Assembly (NCBI GenBank): GCA_003219355.1
Contig: QHOQ01000130.1
Location: 1 to 5,177 of the forward strand
Source: Verrucomicrobiota bacterium
GTDB lineage: Bacteria > Verrucomicrobiota > Verrucomicrobiia > Chthoniobacterales > UBA10450
DNA length: 5,177 nucleotides
Direction of reading: 5' to 3'
Position numbers and translations under genes: made by a program. The notes under the pieces are model-generated. The model saw only the letters and a program-made list of their open reading frames with translations. It did no database searches and was not told the DNA's origin. How positions within the stretch are numbered: position 1 is the stretch's first letter; every line of letters begins with the position of its first letter. Positions 1-5,177 of the stretch are shown in pieces.

Positions 1-2
1 AT

Positions 3-158
3 TGGACGAAAATGGAAGGGTTCCACCAGCAAGTCGCCGAACTGCAAAAGGAAGAAGGTGTACGCGTGATCGAACATGCCCACATGCTTGGGTTCCTCGA
101 TCCGAATCTGCCGAAGCGTGGAAAATCTGGCTTCGAGACGACCGAGGCGATCTCATAG
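3..158 (+). CDS. 3' end of an unidentified protein gene (5' end outside window)
   Basis: The third forward frame stays open from the window edge to a TAG at 156-158 and encodes about 51 residues (WTKMEGFHQQVAELQKEEGV, then a stretch with EHAHMLGFLDPNLPKRGK, ending in ETTEAIS). It is mixed in charge, with an amphipathic helix-like start and a basic, glycine-containing tail, which looks like the C-terminus of a soluble protein. The competing frame (2-205) is full of arginine and reads like a shadow. A terminator-like hairpin begins about 19 bases after the stop, which supports this frame being real. I do not recognise the family. The spacing G-V-x-V-x-x-H loosely recalls the C-terminal part of Fur-type repressors, but the usual cysteines are absent, so I do not assign it. 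Confidence 0.6.
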   Translation, partial: WTKMEGFHQQVAELQKEEGVRVIEHAHMLGFLDPNLPKRGKSGFETTEAIS

Positions 159-176
159 ATTGGAACGATCGACTTC

Positions 177-198
177 AACCCCGAGAGAATTCGGGGTT
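177..198. terminator. candidate bidirectional terminator hairpin
   Basis: An 8-bp perfect stem (AACCCCGA paired with TCGGGGTT) closes a 6-base loop. It sits between the stop of the plus-strand partial gene at 158 and the stop of the minus-strand gene at 218. The position between convergent genes and the GC-rich stem suit a shared terminator. The T tract is poor on both strands (TTTC after the stem on plus, TTGAAG on minus), so intrinsic termination would be weak. Confidence 0.5.
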
Positions 199-217
199 TC
201 AGTAAATCGCCCCACCG

Positions 218-502
218 TTACCTAGCAAAGCTAGCGCGCAGCTTTTCTTTCTTTTTCTCGGAGTCTTCCTGGAAGCGGCGGATTTCGGCAACGAGCTGTT
301 TTTCCAGCGATTCCACTTCGTCGAACTTCTCTGCATTCTGTGCTTTGCGAATTTGATCCTTAAGAAAAACTTCTTTCTCCGCGATCTTGGCCCGATAAAT
401 GGAATCGATTTCGGCGATTTCTTTCCTCTGGTCGTCCGTGAGCGAAATCGACGGTGAGGCGTTTTCGAGCCGTTCCATTGCGAGTTCGTAGGCTGACTTC
501 AT
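218..502 (-). CDS. small charged coiled-coil protein, function unknown
   Basis: The gene encodes 94 residues from ATG (complement of 500-502) to TAA. The product begins MKSAYELAMERLENASPS, then has a T/DDQ-type helix cap near residue 22. After that it is almost entirely helical, rich in K, E, R and Q, with a heptad-like pattern (AEKEVFLKDQIRKAQ, residues ~41-55, and VESLEKQLVAEIRRFQ, ~63-78). There is no signal peptide, membrane segment, cysteine or catalytic motif, so it is probably a soluble cytosolic coiled coil that dimerises or binds a partner. A purine-rich AGGATGGG lies just upstream of the ATG and can serve as ribosome binding site. It is transcribed divergently from the HAD phosphatase gene across an 88-bp gap. 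I recognise the look of a conserved hypothetical protein of Verrucomicrobiota but cannot verify this. No function is assigned. Confidence 0.82.
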   Translation of the reverse strand: MKSAYELAMERLENASPSISLTDDQRKEIAEIDSIYRAKIAEKEVFLKDQIRKAQNAEKFDEVESLEKQLVAEIRRFQEDSEKKKEKLRASFAR

Positions 503-590
503 TTTCCCATCCTATGGTTCATGCTCGTAATCGAACTGAAAGAACCGTCGTGGATTGCGTTCGCGAGATCAAATCCTAAGTTATGTTTTC

Positions 591-1376
591 ATGTGCGCGA
601 AAATTCAACTTCTCAGCCTCGACTTCGATGGCACGCTCGTTTCGCACGCTGGTGAACCGGTCCTTAACAGCCAGTGTATGGAATTGATCCGGGGATTGCA
701 GGAAGACGGCGCGATCTGGGCGATCAACACCGGTCGCTCCGTCGATCTGCTCGAGTCCGGGCTGGTTGATTTCTCATTCCCGATCCGCCCCGACTTCATT
801 CTGACAAATGAACGTGACGTTTTTCGTCCCGGCCAAAACGGAGACAAATGGGAGGCATTTGGTGATTGGAACGAACGCTGCGCTCGTGAACACGCAGATT
901 TATTTAATTCATCTCAATCGGTGCTCGCCGAGGTGGTCGGCTTCGTGAGTCAAAAAACGAAAGCCCGCGTGATTTACGAGACGAACGAGCCAATTGGCTT
1001 GATTGCGAATAGCGAAGAAGAAATGGATCGGGTGACCGAGTTTATCGAGCAGGCGCGCACCAAGCAGCCCAAGTTCCATTACCAGCGCAACACAGTTTAC
1101 CTCCGTTTTTGTCATACTGATTATCACAAGGGTGCGGCGCTGGCTGAGCTTTCTCGTTTGATCGATGTCCCGCGCGAAAAGATCTTTACCGCGGGCGACC
1201 ACCACAACGACATTTCAATGTTGGATGGTCAATTCGCTGCACTTCCATCATGTCCCGCTAACGCTATCCGCGAAGTGAAAGATGCGGTTCGCGCCGCCGG
1301 CGGTTATGTCGCTCAAAACGAGTATGGCGCGGGCGTCCATGAAGCCATTGTCTACTTCCTTAATGGCAGTCGTTGA
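591..1376 (+). CDS. HAD superfamily phosphatase, Cof-type (class IIB)
   Basis: This 261-residue protein carries all four HAD motifs. Motif I is DFDGT (nucleophile Asp11, acid/base Asp13), motif II is NTGR (Thr47), motif III is Lys180 in DYHKGAAL, and motif IV is GDHHNDISM (Asp203 and Asp207, Mg2+ binding). The ~100 residues between motifs II and III form the C2-type cap seen in Cof, sucrose-phosphatase-like and trehalose-phosphatase-like enzymes. The ending (GAGVHEAI) is also typical of the group. Family knowledge suggests it hydrolyses small phosphorylated metabolites such as sugar phosphates or cofactors in the cytosol. The exact substrate cannot be read from the sequence. I chose ATG at 591 because the family normally begins a few residues before motif I. 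A TTG at 555 would add 12 unneeded residues. The ribosome binding site is weak (TAAG). Its stop lies only 11 bp from the stop of the convergent membrane protein gene. Confidence 0.9.
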   Translation: MCAKIQLLSLDFDGTLVSHAGEPVLNSQCMELIRGLQEDGAIWAINTGRSVDLLESGLVDFSFPIRPDFILTNERDVFRPGQNGDKWEAFGDWNERCAREHADLFNSSQSVLAEVVGFVSQKTKARVIYETNEPIGLIANSEEEMDRVTEFIEQARTKQPKFHYQRNTVYLRFCHTDYHKGAALAELSRLIDVPREKIFTAGDHHNDISMLDGQFAALPSCPANAIREVKDAVRAAGGYVAQNEYGAGVHEAIVYFLNGSR

Positions 1377-1387
1377 CTCTACAACCT

Positions 1388-2131
1388 TCACGGCGGCAAC
1401 TCTTCAACATCTGCGACAGCCAGCGCCAGCGGAGCGTCCGCTTCGATCTTCCCCCCAAAGCGGTTGGTCATGTAGGTCAAAAGCAGCACCCAAAACGAAA
1501 GCGCAAGCCCGAACAGCGGAAATTGGAGTGCGAGAGGCAATGAATAGATGATCGCCATCAGCGGGATCCAGACCGCCCATGTCGCCAGCAGCGTCGGAAT
1601 AATCTTCCCTCGATAGTGGTCCAGTGTGAACAGCTGTCGCAAGGGTCGCACTGAGACCCCATTGTTCTTCCATTCATAAGTCAGCACACCGAATGGTGCG
1701 GCAAAGAACGGGTTATACCCAAATTGATCGACGCAAATTTTTGCCGCGACCACCGGCAACGTCACGACGTCACCAAACCAGGCGGCTTCAGTTCGGTACA
1801 AAAGATCGACAAGGGTTCCATCGAATCCCCAAACTGGGATGGTAAAAAGCAAATTGCGCACGTTCCGTAAAGTTGGACGGCAGCGCTGAAAGAAAACTAT
1901 CAGGAACAGCTCCGGGATAAGGGCGCCGGCCGTAACGGACGCGACGATTACAAAAAGAATCCCGTGTGAACGTTTAAATTCGGCAAGTTGAGAAAGCGCC
2001 TCCGCCGCGGTGTGACTTGTGTAATAGGCGACCAACAGCGCCAGCATGACAGCTTGAATGATCAATGCCGGGACTGCATTCGCGCGCGCCGCGTCCCAGC
2101 CAAGCGTGAGCGGTGTCCGCGATTTTTGCAT
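1388..2131 (-). CDS. integral membrane protein resembling the Mpv17/PMP22 family
   Basis: The gene encodes 247 residues with about five to six hydrophobic segments, roughly at residues 19-38, 57-82, 94-112, 122-150, 178-197 and 199-221, so the product sits in the cytoplasmic membrane. Several landmarks recall the eukaryotic Mpv17/PMP22 channel-like family. These are a Lys...Asp-Gln pair (KICVDQFGYNPFF, K131, D135, Q136) with a Pro five residues after the Gln, a short polar loop with Trp (YEWKNNG, ~152-158), then R-P-L-R-Q-L-F and a final helical pair containing W185 and W188. In that family the K..DQ....P and W.....P..Q signatures occur in the same order. The assignment is by eye and a generic DUF is possible. 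The function of Mpv17 relatives in bacteria is unknown. The start ATG has only a weak upstream purine tract, and an in-frame TGA lies eight codons upstream, with no other ATG, GTG or TTG in between. The tail (residues 226-247) is acidic and proline-containing. Confidence 0.8.
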   Translation of the reverse strand: MQKSRTPLTLGWDAARANAVPALIIQAVMLALLVAYYTSHTAAEALSQLAEFKRSHGILFVIVASVTAGALIPELFLIVFFQRCRPTLRNVRNLLFTIPVWGFDGTLVDLLYRTEAAWFGDVVTLPVVAAKICVDQFGYNPFFAAPFGVLTYEWKNNGVSVRPLRQLFTLDHYRGKIIPTLLATWAVWIPLMAIIYSLPLALQFPLFGLALSFWVLLLTYMTNRFGGKIEADAPLALAVADVEELPP

Positions 2132-2234
2132 CGCCGCACATACTTCGCTGAGTCACTTAACGATCAAGCAGAATCTCGCGGTGGACTAAGCAGCCGCTCG
2201 TAACAGGAAAATTGGTCGCCGCGCCCACCCAAGA

Positions 2235-2417
2235 TCACCAGTGAACGGTCGCGCTCGATCCGGCAGCGCCGGGAGTAAGACTTCCTTCATCAGAAACTCT
2301 TTCCCCGGGAACATTGCCTGTTGATTGTGAGCTGGAACCCTCGTCGTGCGAGGCGCACGCAGAGATTAGAAATGCGATTGCCGAAAATAAAACAGCGGAG
2401 AATGCCAGGCGCTTCAT
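2235..2417 (-). CDS. small predicted lipoprotein
   Basis: The gene encodes 60 residues. The N-terminus is a textbook type II signal: positively charged MKR, a hydrophobic core (LAFSAVLFSAIAFL) and the lipobox I-S-A-C with the lipidated cysteine at residue 21. The mature part is only 40 residues, low in complexity, rich in Ser, Gly and acidic residues, and contains no recognisable domain. With Ala at position +2, the E. coli sorting rule would send it to the outer membrane, though that rule may not hold here. An AAGG ribosome binding site lies 9 bases upstream of the ATG. It lies upstream of the Mpv17-like gene on the same strand with a 103-bp gap, so co-transcription is possible but unproven. 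Such tiny lipoproteins are common and their roles are mostly unknown. Confidence 0.75.
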   Translation of the reverse strand: MKRLAFSAVLFSAIAFLISACASHDEGSSSQSTGNVPGERVSDEGSLTPGAAGSSATVHW

Positions 2418-2426
2418 CGCGAGAAA

Positions 2427-2430
2427 CCTT
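2427..2430 (-). promoter_or_regulatory. ribosome binding site of the lipoprotein gene
   Basis: The complement reads AAGG, placed 9 bases before the ATG at 2417. It supports that start, which also gives a complete signal peptide. Confidence 0.5.
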
Positions 2431-2460
2431 AATTACGATATCATAATCCGTATTTCAAAT
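2431..2460. promoter_or_regulatory. AT-rich divergent gap, possible promoters
   Basis: This is the most AT-rich stretch between the divergent lipoprotein gene and rlmN. On the minus strand TATGAT (complement of 2440-2445) resembles a -10 box and would give a short leader containing the AAGG site. On the plus strand CATAAT (2442-2447) resembles a -10 box for rlmN. No convincing -35 box is found at the right distance for either, so this is only a candidate. Confidence 0.25.
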
Positions 2461-2507
2461 CGCTTCCGCACAGCATCGAATTCGCCAGATTGCATTATCG
2501 ACGTTTG

Positions 2508-3626
2508 ATGGGCTGCTCCCATCCGGTAAGCTCTACTGTGAAAAGCTCGACCAAGTTCGACATCAAAGCTTTGCAGATTGAACAGCTGCAAGAGACACTT
2601 CGCGGATTGGGCGAACGGGGTTATCGGGCCGAGCAGGTCACAGACTGGCTTTACAAAAGGCGAGTCGAGTCATTTGAAAATATGACCGATCTGCCGCACA
2701 AACTGCGCAGCCAGCTCGCAAGGCTTTTTGCGTTCGATCGGTTGGAACTGGTTCGTGCTCTCGGCTCGCGCGACTCGACCCGAAAATTTCTCTTCCGGTT
2801 AGCTGATGGAAACCTGATCGAATCCGTTCTGATTCCAGCTTCAGCGGCGCTTTATGGAGAAAAATCGGACCGTAGGACCATTTGCATCTCGACTCAAGTC
2901 GGTTGCGCTTACGGGTGCAAATTTTGCGCGAGCGGTTTGGAGGGATTCTCGCGCAATTTAAGGGAAAACGAAATTGTCGATCAAATTATCGCTGTGGAAC
3001 GGGAAAGTAACGAGAGGATCGATAATGTCGTTTTCATGGGAATGGGCGAACCGCTCGCCAACTTCGAGAATGTGAGACGCGCGATTCGCATCATCAACGC
3101 GCCATGGGGTCTCGGAATCGGGGCGCGCCGCATTACCGTATCAACCAGCGGTCTCGCGCCGCAAATTCGCAAACTGGCCGATGATCCGCTGCAAATCCGT
3201 CTCGCAGTTTCGTTGCACGGCGCCACTGACGAAGTGCGCAACCAGATTATGCCGATCAATCGCCGCTACAACGTCGAGACATTGCTCTCGGCGTGCGATT
3301 ACTACGTCGCCCACAAGAAACAGCGACTCACCTTCGAATATATTTTGATCGCCGGGATCAATGATTCTGACGCCCAGGCAAGTTTTCTCGCAGAGCACGT
3401 CCGTCGACTCTCAGCAAAAGTAAACTTGATTCCGTACAACACGGTCGAGGGCCTCGAATGGTCACGTCCGTCGCGCAATCGGCAGGAAAGATTTTTGTCA
3501 ATCTTACGCGCAGGTGGAGTTGCTGCGACGTTGCGACGCGAGAAAGGCCACGACATCAATGCCGCATGCGGACAATTGCGATTGCAAACCGAGCGCGAAG
3601 CCGTGGCATTGCCTTCTAGGCGGTAA
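2508..3626 (+). CDS. rlmN: dual-specificity RNA methyltransferase RlmN (23S rRNA A2503 / tRNA A37)
   Basis: This 372-residue radical SAM enzyme methylates C2 of A2503 in 23S rRNA and, in known members, A37 of some tRNAs. That tunes the peptidyl transferase centre and decoding. The visible parts are an N-terminal helical domain (~17-80, GYRAEQVTDWLY), the [4Fe-4S] motif CAYGCKFC with Cys133, Cys137 and Cys140, and GMGEP (178-182), which helps bind SAM. Also present are VSTSG (211-215), LAVSLHGA (232-239), LIPYN (307-311) and the C-terminal NAACGQL with Cys354. Cys126 and Cys354 correspond to the resolving and methyl-carrying cysteines of the E. coli enzyme (C118, C355), and Glu105 matches its catalytic Glu. 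All key residues are present, so it should be active. This pattern distinguishes it from ordinary radical SAM proteins. Cfr is a close relative but RlmN is much more likely given the chromosomal housekeeping context. The start is uncertain: TTG 2490, ATG 2508 (chosen) or GTG 2538, which has GGTAAG 7 bases upstream. Confidence 0.96.
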   Translation: MGCSHPVSSTVKSSTKFDIKALQIEQLQETLRGLGERGYRAEQVTDWLYKRRVESFENMTDLPHKLRSQLARLFAFDRLELVRALGSRDSTRKFLFRLADGNLIESVLIPASAALYGEKSDRRTICISTQVGCAYGCKFCASGLEGFSRNLRENEIVDQIIAVERESNERIDNVVFMGMGEPLANFENVRRAIRIINAPWGLGIGARRITVSTSGLAPQIRKLADDPLQIRLAVSLHGATDEVRNQIMPINRRYNVETLLSACDYYVAHKKQRLTFEYILIAGINDSDAQASFLAEHVRRLSAKVNLIPYNTVEGLEWSRPSRNRQERFLSILRAGGVAATLRREKGHDINAACGQLRLQTEREAVALPSRR

Positions 3627-3711
3627 GAGATAGGCAAGATGTCTCGGTCACGATTTGAAATTTTTTGCGCGGGGACAGAAGGTGACGTTTAGTCAAACAT
3701 GGCCGGTTACG

Positions 3712-3719
3712 AAGGGGAG
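3712..3719 (+). promoter_or_regulatory. strong ribosome binding site deciding the start at 3729
   Basis: AAGGGGAG lies 9 bases before ATG 3729, an ideal distance. The competing ATG at 3699 has AAGGTG (3679-3684) but 14 bases away, which is long. This favours the shorter protein. Confidence 0.6.
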
Positions 3720-3728
3720 TCCGAACGC

Positions 3729-4352
3729 ATGTGGGATGAATATGATTGGGAGCGTTTTCTCCAGCAACAGGATCACAAGACCGAGCAGTACATGCAATTA
3801 CTGGAAAAATATCTCGACGATCCGCAACGCGATCAGATCATCGCCCGGGAAATGGGCTGGACGCAATTACTCGACGAGAAGGACTGGAGCGCGGAAGGCG
3901 ACGCGTTGTCGGATGAGGAGCCCGCTGAAGAGAGCGCTGCCGGCACAGATCGGGCGCCGTCATTCGACACATTTGAAGACCATAATCTCTATCGTGCCGC
4001 GTTCGCACTGACGATTTCGATCGATCAACTCTTCGATGAAAATCCTTCGCTCCAAAACGAACCGGCGGTGGTGAAACTGGCCACCCACTCGGCCCTGGCC
4101 AGCGCAAAATTGGCCGCGGCCTTGAGCGATGATGATGTCGATGAAATCGGGATGACTATTGCCTATTTGAAGCGCGCCTTAAAGGCGATCACGATTTCGA
4201 TGGACGCGGCGGCGCAACTTTTGTCCGAGAAGTTGATTACCCCTGCGCAGCATTCGGTGCTGCAGCAGCGGCTCTTCCAAGTACGCGACGGGATCATCAC
4301 CCTAATGGGGGAATACCGTGGCGAGTGGCGACGCCGGTTCGGCAGCTGCTAA
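3729..4352 (+). CDS. uncharacterised acidic and helical protein upstream of a sigma factor
   Basis: The gene encodes 207 residues from ATG 3729. An ATG at 3699 would add 10 residues. I do not recognise a family. The N-terminus (MWDEYDWERFLQQQD) leads into a helical region with LLEKYLDDPQRDQIIAREMGW (~24-44). Residues ~46-85 are an acidic, Ser/Ala/Glu-rich linker that is probably disordered. Residues ~86-205 form a predicted all-helical domain rich in Ala and Leu, ending in a basic GEWRRRFGSC. Inside it TISID (95-99) and TISMD (155-159) recur exactly 60 residues apart, suggesting an internal duplication or a symmetric helical bundle. There is no signal peptide or membrane segment, so it is probably cytosolic. 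It ends 36 bp before the ECF sigma factor, so the three downstream genes may be one operon and it may take part in that regulation, but this is inference only. A 102-bp gap separates it from rlmN. Confidence 0.85.
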   Translation: MWDEYDWERFLQQQDHKTEQYMQLLEKYLDDPQRDQIIAREMGWTQLLDEKDWSAEGDALSDEEPAEESAAGTDRAPSFDTFEDHNLYRAAFALTISIDQLFDENPSLQNEPAVVKLATHSALASAKLAAALSDDDVDEIGMTIAYLKRALKAITISMDAAAQLLSEKLITPAQHSVLQQRLFQVRDGIITLMGEYRGEWRRRFGSC

Positions 4353-4388
4353 AGCTGTTGAATGAAAGGCGGCTAGTTCCGTCCAATT

Positions 4389-5000
4389 ATGCAAACGGAA
4401 GCGACTCTGGCTCAGGCCGATGTGTCGGAAACGGACTTGGTGAAGCGCTGCCAGGCCGGTGACACCGAGGCATTCGACCAGCTAGTAACTCGTTACCGAA
4501 CACGGATATTCGGCATGATTTACAACATGGTCCATAACGAGCAGGACGCTTGGGATCTTGCTCAGGACAGCTTCGTGAAAGCGTGGAAGTCGATGAAACG
4601 CTTTCGCGGCCGCTCCTCTTTTTACACTTGGATCTATCGAATTGTGATGAACGTGACAATCGATTGGCTGCGAAAAAAACAGGTGAGGGGGGTGGGCGCC
4701 GAGTTTGACGATGCGATTCAGGCGAAACAAATCGATCCCGCGTCCAGGACGGCGCCGAAAGCGGACGCATTGCCCTACGAGATAATGCAGCGGTCTGAAA
4801 CCCGGACGCGTATTGACAACGCGATCGCGCAACTCTCGCCCGAACATCGTGCTGTGATCTTAATGAAAGAGATTGAAGAAATGCAATATCACGAGATTGC
4901 AGAAACGCTCGGCTGCTCAATTGGCACGGTGATGTCGCGCTTGTTTTATGCGCGCAAGAAATTGCAAAACTTGCTGAGGGACGTTTATGAAAACATTTGA
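4389..5000 (+). CDS. ECF-type RNA polymerase sigma factor (RpoE-like, sigma-70 family)
   Basis: This 203-residue protein has the two-domain layout of extracytoplasmic function sigma factors. Region 2 spans ~25-98: FDQLVTRYRTRIF, then the core-binding helix DAWDLAQDSFVKAW (53-66), then FRGRSSFYTWIYRIVMNVTI for -10 recognition and melting. A linker of ~40 residues follows, then region 4 (~142-196) with LSPEHRAVILMKEIEEMQ and the helix-turn-helix YHEIAETLGCSIGTVMSRLF that reads the -35 element. No region 1.1 or 3 is present, as expected. It would direct core polymerase to a stress or envelope regulon. The partner is the gene that overlaps its 3' end by 14 bp, a typical arrangement for a cotranscribed anti-sigma factor. 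The ribosome binding site before ATG 4389 is weak (AAAGG about 19 bases away), so translation may depend partly on the upstream gene. Target promoters cannot be predicted here. Confidence 0.95.
   Translation: MQTEATLAQADVSETDLVKRCQAGDTEAFDQLVTRYRTRIFGMIYNMVHNEQDAWDLAQDSFVKAWKSMKRFRGRSSFYTWIYRIVMNVTIDWLRKKQVRGVGAEFDDAIQAKQIDPASRTAPKADALPYEIMQRSETRTRIDNAIAQLSPEHRAVILMKEIEEMQYHEIAETLGCSIGTVMSRLFYARKKLQNLLRDVYENI
4976..4981 (+). promoter_or_regulatory. ribosome binding site of the anti-sigma gene inside the sigma gene
   Basis: GAGGGA lies 5 bases before ATG 4987, within the last codons of the sigma factor gene. It is the best ribosome binding site in this operon end and fixes the start of the overlapping gene. 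Confidence 0.65.
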
Positions 5001-5177
5001 AGAAAAGTGGACGGCATGGCTCGACGGTCATCTCACTGGAAAAGAGCTGATCGAGTTCGAGGCTTCGCTGTCCGACAAAGCTGCCGCTAAATTGGAAAAG
5101 CTAGAGGCGAAAAGGCTCGGCGCTCTTTTGAAACGCGAACTGGGCGCGCACATGATGGCAAATGAAGAGTTCTTCAG
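4987..5177 (+). CDS. probable anti-sigma factor, 5' part only (cut by window end)
   Basis: The gene is open from ATG 4987 to the window edge, 63 visible residues with the C-terminus missing. It starts inside the sigma factor gene (14-bp overlap) with a good ribosome binding site, so it is almost certainly cotranscribed and translationally coupled. The N-terminus MKTFEEKWTAWLDGHLTGKE followed by LIEFEASL shows the W-x-x-W-L-D-G-x-L...E...FE arrangement common at the start of anti-sigma factors, where a helical domain clamps sigma regions 2 and 4. The zinc-binding HxxxCxxC of classic ZAS-domain anti-sigmas is absent: no Cys occurs in the visible part. The rest is a Lys/Glu/Ala-rich helix (~30-54). 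A membrane segment, usual in this class, would lie beyond the edge. The role is inferred from position and the short motif, so it could be another small regulator. Confidence 0.75.
   Translation, partial: MKTFEEKWTAWLDGHLTGKELIEFEASLSDKAAAKLEKLEAKRLGALLKRELGAHMMANEEFF

Noticed and set aside
2..205. A 67-residue forward frame from TTG at 2
   Set aside because: It is arginine-rich and reads through the terminator hairpin. The neighbouring frame ending at 158 has a more natural composition and a stop just before the hairpin.
499..510. A tiny minus-strand reading frame (ATG GGA AAA TGA) overlapping the start of the coiled-coil gene
   Set aside because: It could be a leader minigene, but a four-codon frame within a purine-rich ribosome binding region easily arises by chance.
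2132..2234. Search for a terminator or small RNA between the two minus-strand genes
   Set aside because: Only 4-bp stems are visible, with no T tract, so nothing can be supported.
3627..3666. A possible rlmN terminator: a 6-bp stem (GAGATA / TGTCTC) and a T run at 3661-3666
   Set aside because: The stem is weak, contains a G-U pair, and the T run is more than ten bases away from it.
3655..4011. A 118-residue forward frame overlapping the unknown protein gene
   Set aside because: It is basic and Ser/Arg/Thr-rich, its start lacks a good ribosome binding site, and the overlapping frame has a strong one and a protein-like composition.
4387..5031. A 214-residue open frame on the minus strand opposite the sigma factor gene
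   Set aside because: It mirrors the sigma factor gene almost exactly, is rich in Ser, Arg and Pro with no domain, and the plus-strand protein is an unmistakable ECF sigma factor.
1..5177. Search for defence systems, insertion sequences, CRISPR repeats, tRNA genes or long repeats
   Set aside because: No transposase, inverted terminal repeats, spaced direct repeats, cloverleaf or defence domain was seen. The genes are typical chromosomal ones.

Overview
This window is an ordinary-looking stretch of bacterial chromosome. It has moderate-to-high GC (not counted exactly), dense coding, short intergenic gaps and no mobile elements, CRISPR arrays, RNA genes or phage genes that I can see. The gene set fits a free-living Gram-negative bacterium: a lipoprotein with a classic lipobox, an ECF sigma factor overlapping a probable anti-sigma gene, RlmN, and a cytosolic HAD phosphatase. 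My impression is Verrucomicrobiota (soil Chthoniobacterales/Spartobacteria type). It rests on the look of the small coiled-coil protein, the DEYDWERFLQQ protein and the MKTFEEKW-type anti-sigma start. It is an inference without any database search.

Layout, left to right. Positions 3-158 hold the 3' end of a plus-strand gene that I cannot name, followed by a hairpin (177-198) that could terminate transcription from both sides. A 94-residue charged coiled-coil protein lies on the minus strand (218-502). An 88-bp gap separates it from a divergently transcribed Cof-type HAD phosphatase (591-1376, plus). That gene converges, with only 11 bp between stops, on a minus-strand six-helix membrane protein (1388-2131) with features resembling the Mpv17/PMP22 family. 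Upstream of it on the same strand is a 60-residue lipoprotein (2235-2417).

A divergent AT-rich gap leads into rlmN (2508-3626, plus), a 23S rRNA/tRNA adenine C2-methyltransferase with all catalytic residues visible. After a 102-bp gap come an uncharacterised acidic/helical protein (3729-4352), an ECF sigma factor (4389-5000) and the start of a probable anti-sigma factor (4987 to the window edge). The last three genes lie so close together that they are probably one operon, with the sigma and anti-sigma genes overlapping by 14 bp.

I found no convincing new multi-gene system. The points most worth a second look are the Mpv17-like bacterial membrane protein, the internal sequence echo in the unknown protein upstream of the sigma factor, and the anti-sigma start, which lacks the usual zinc-binding residues in its visible part.
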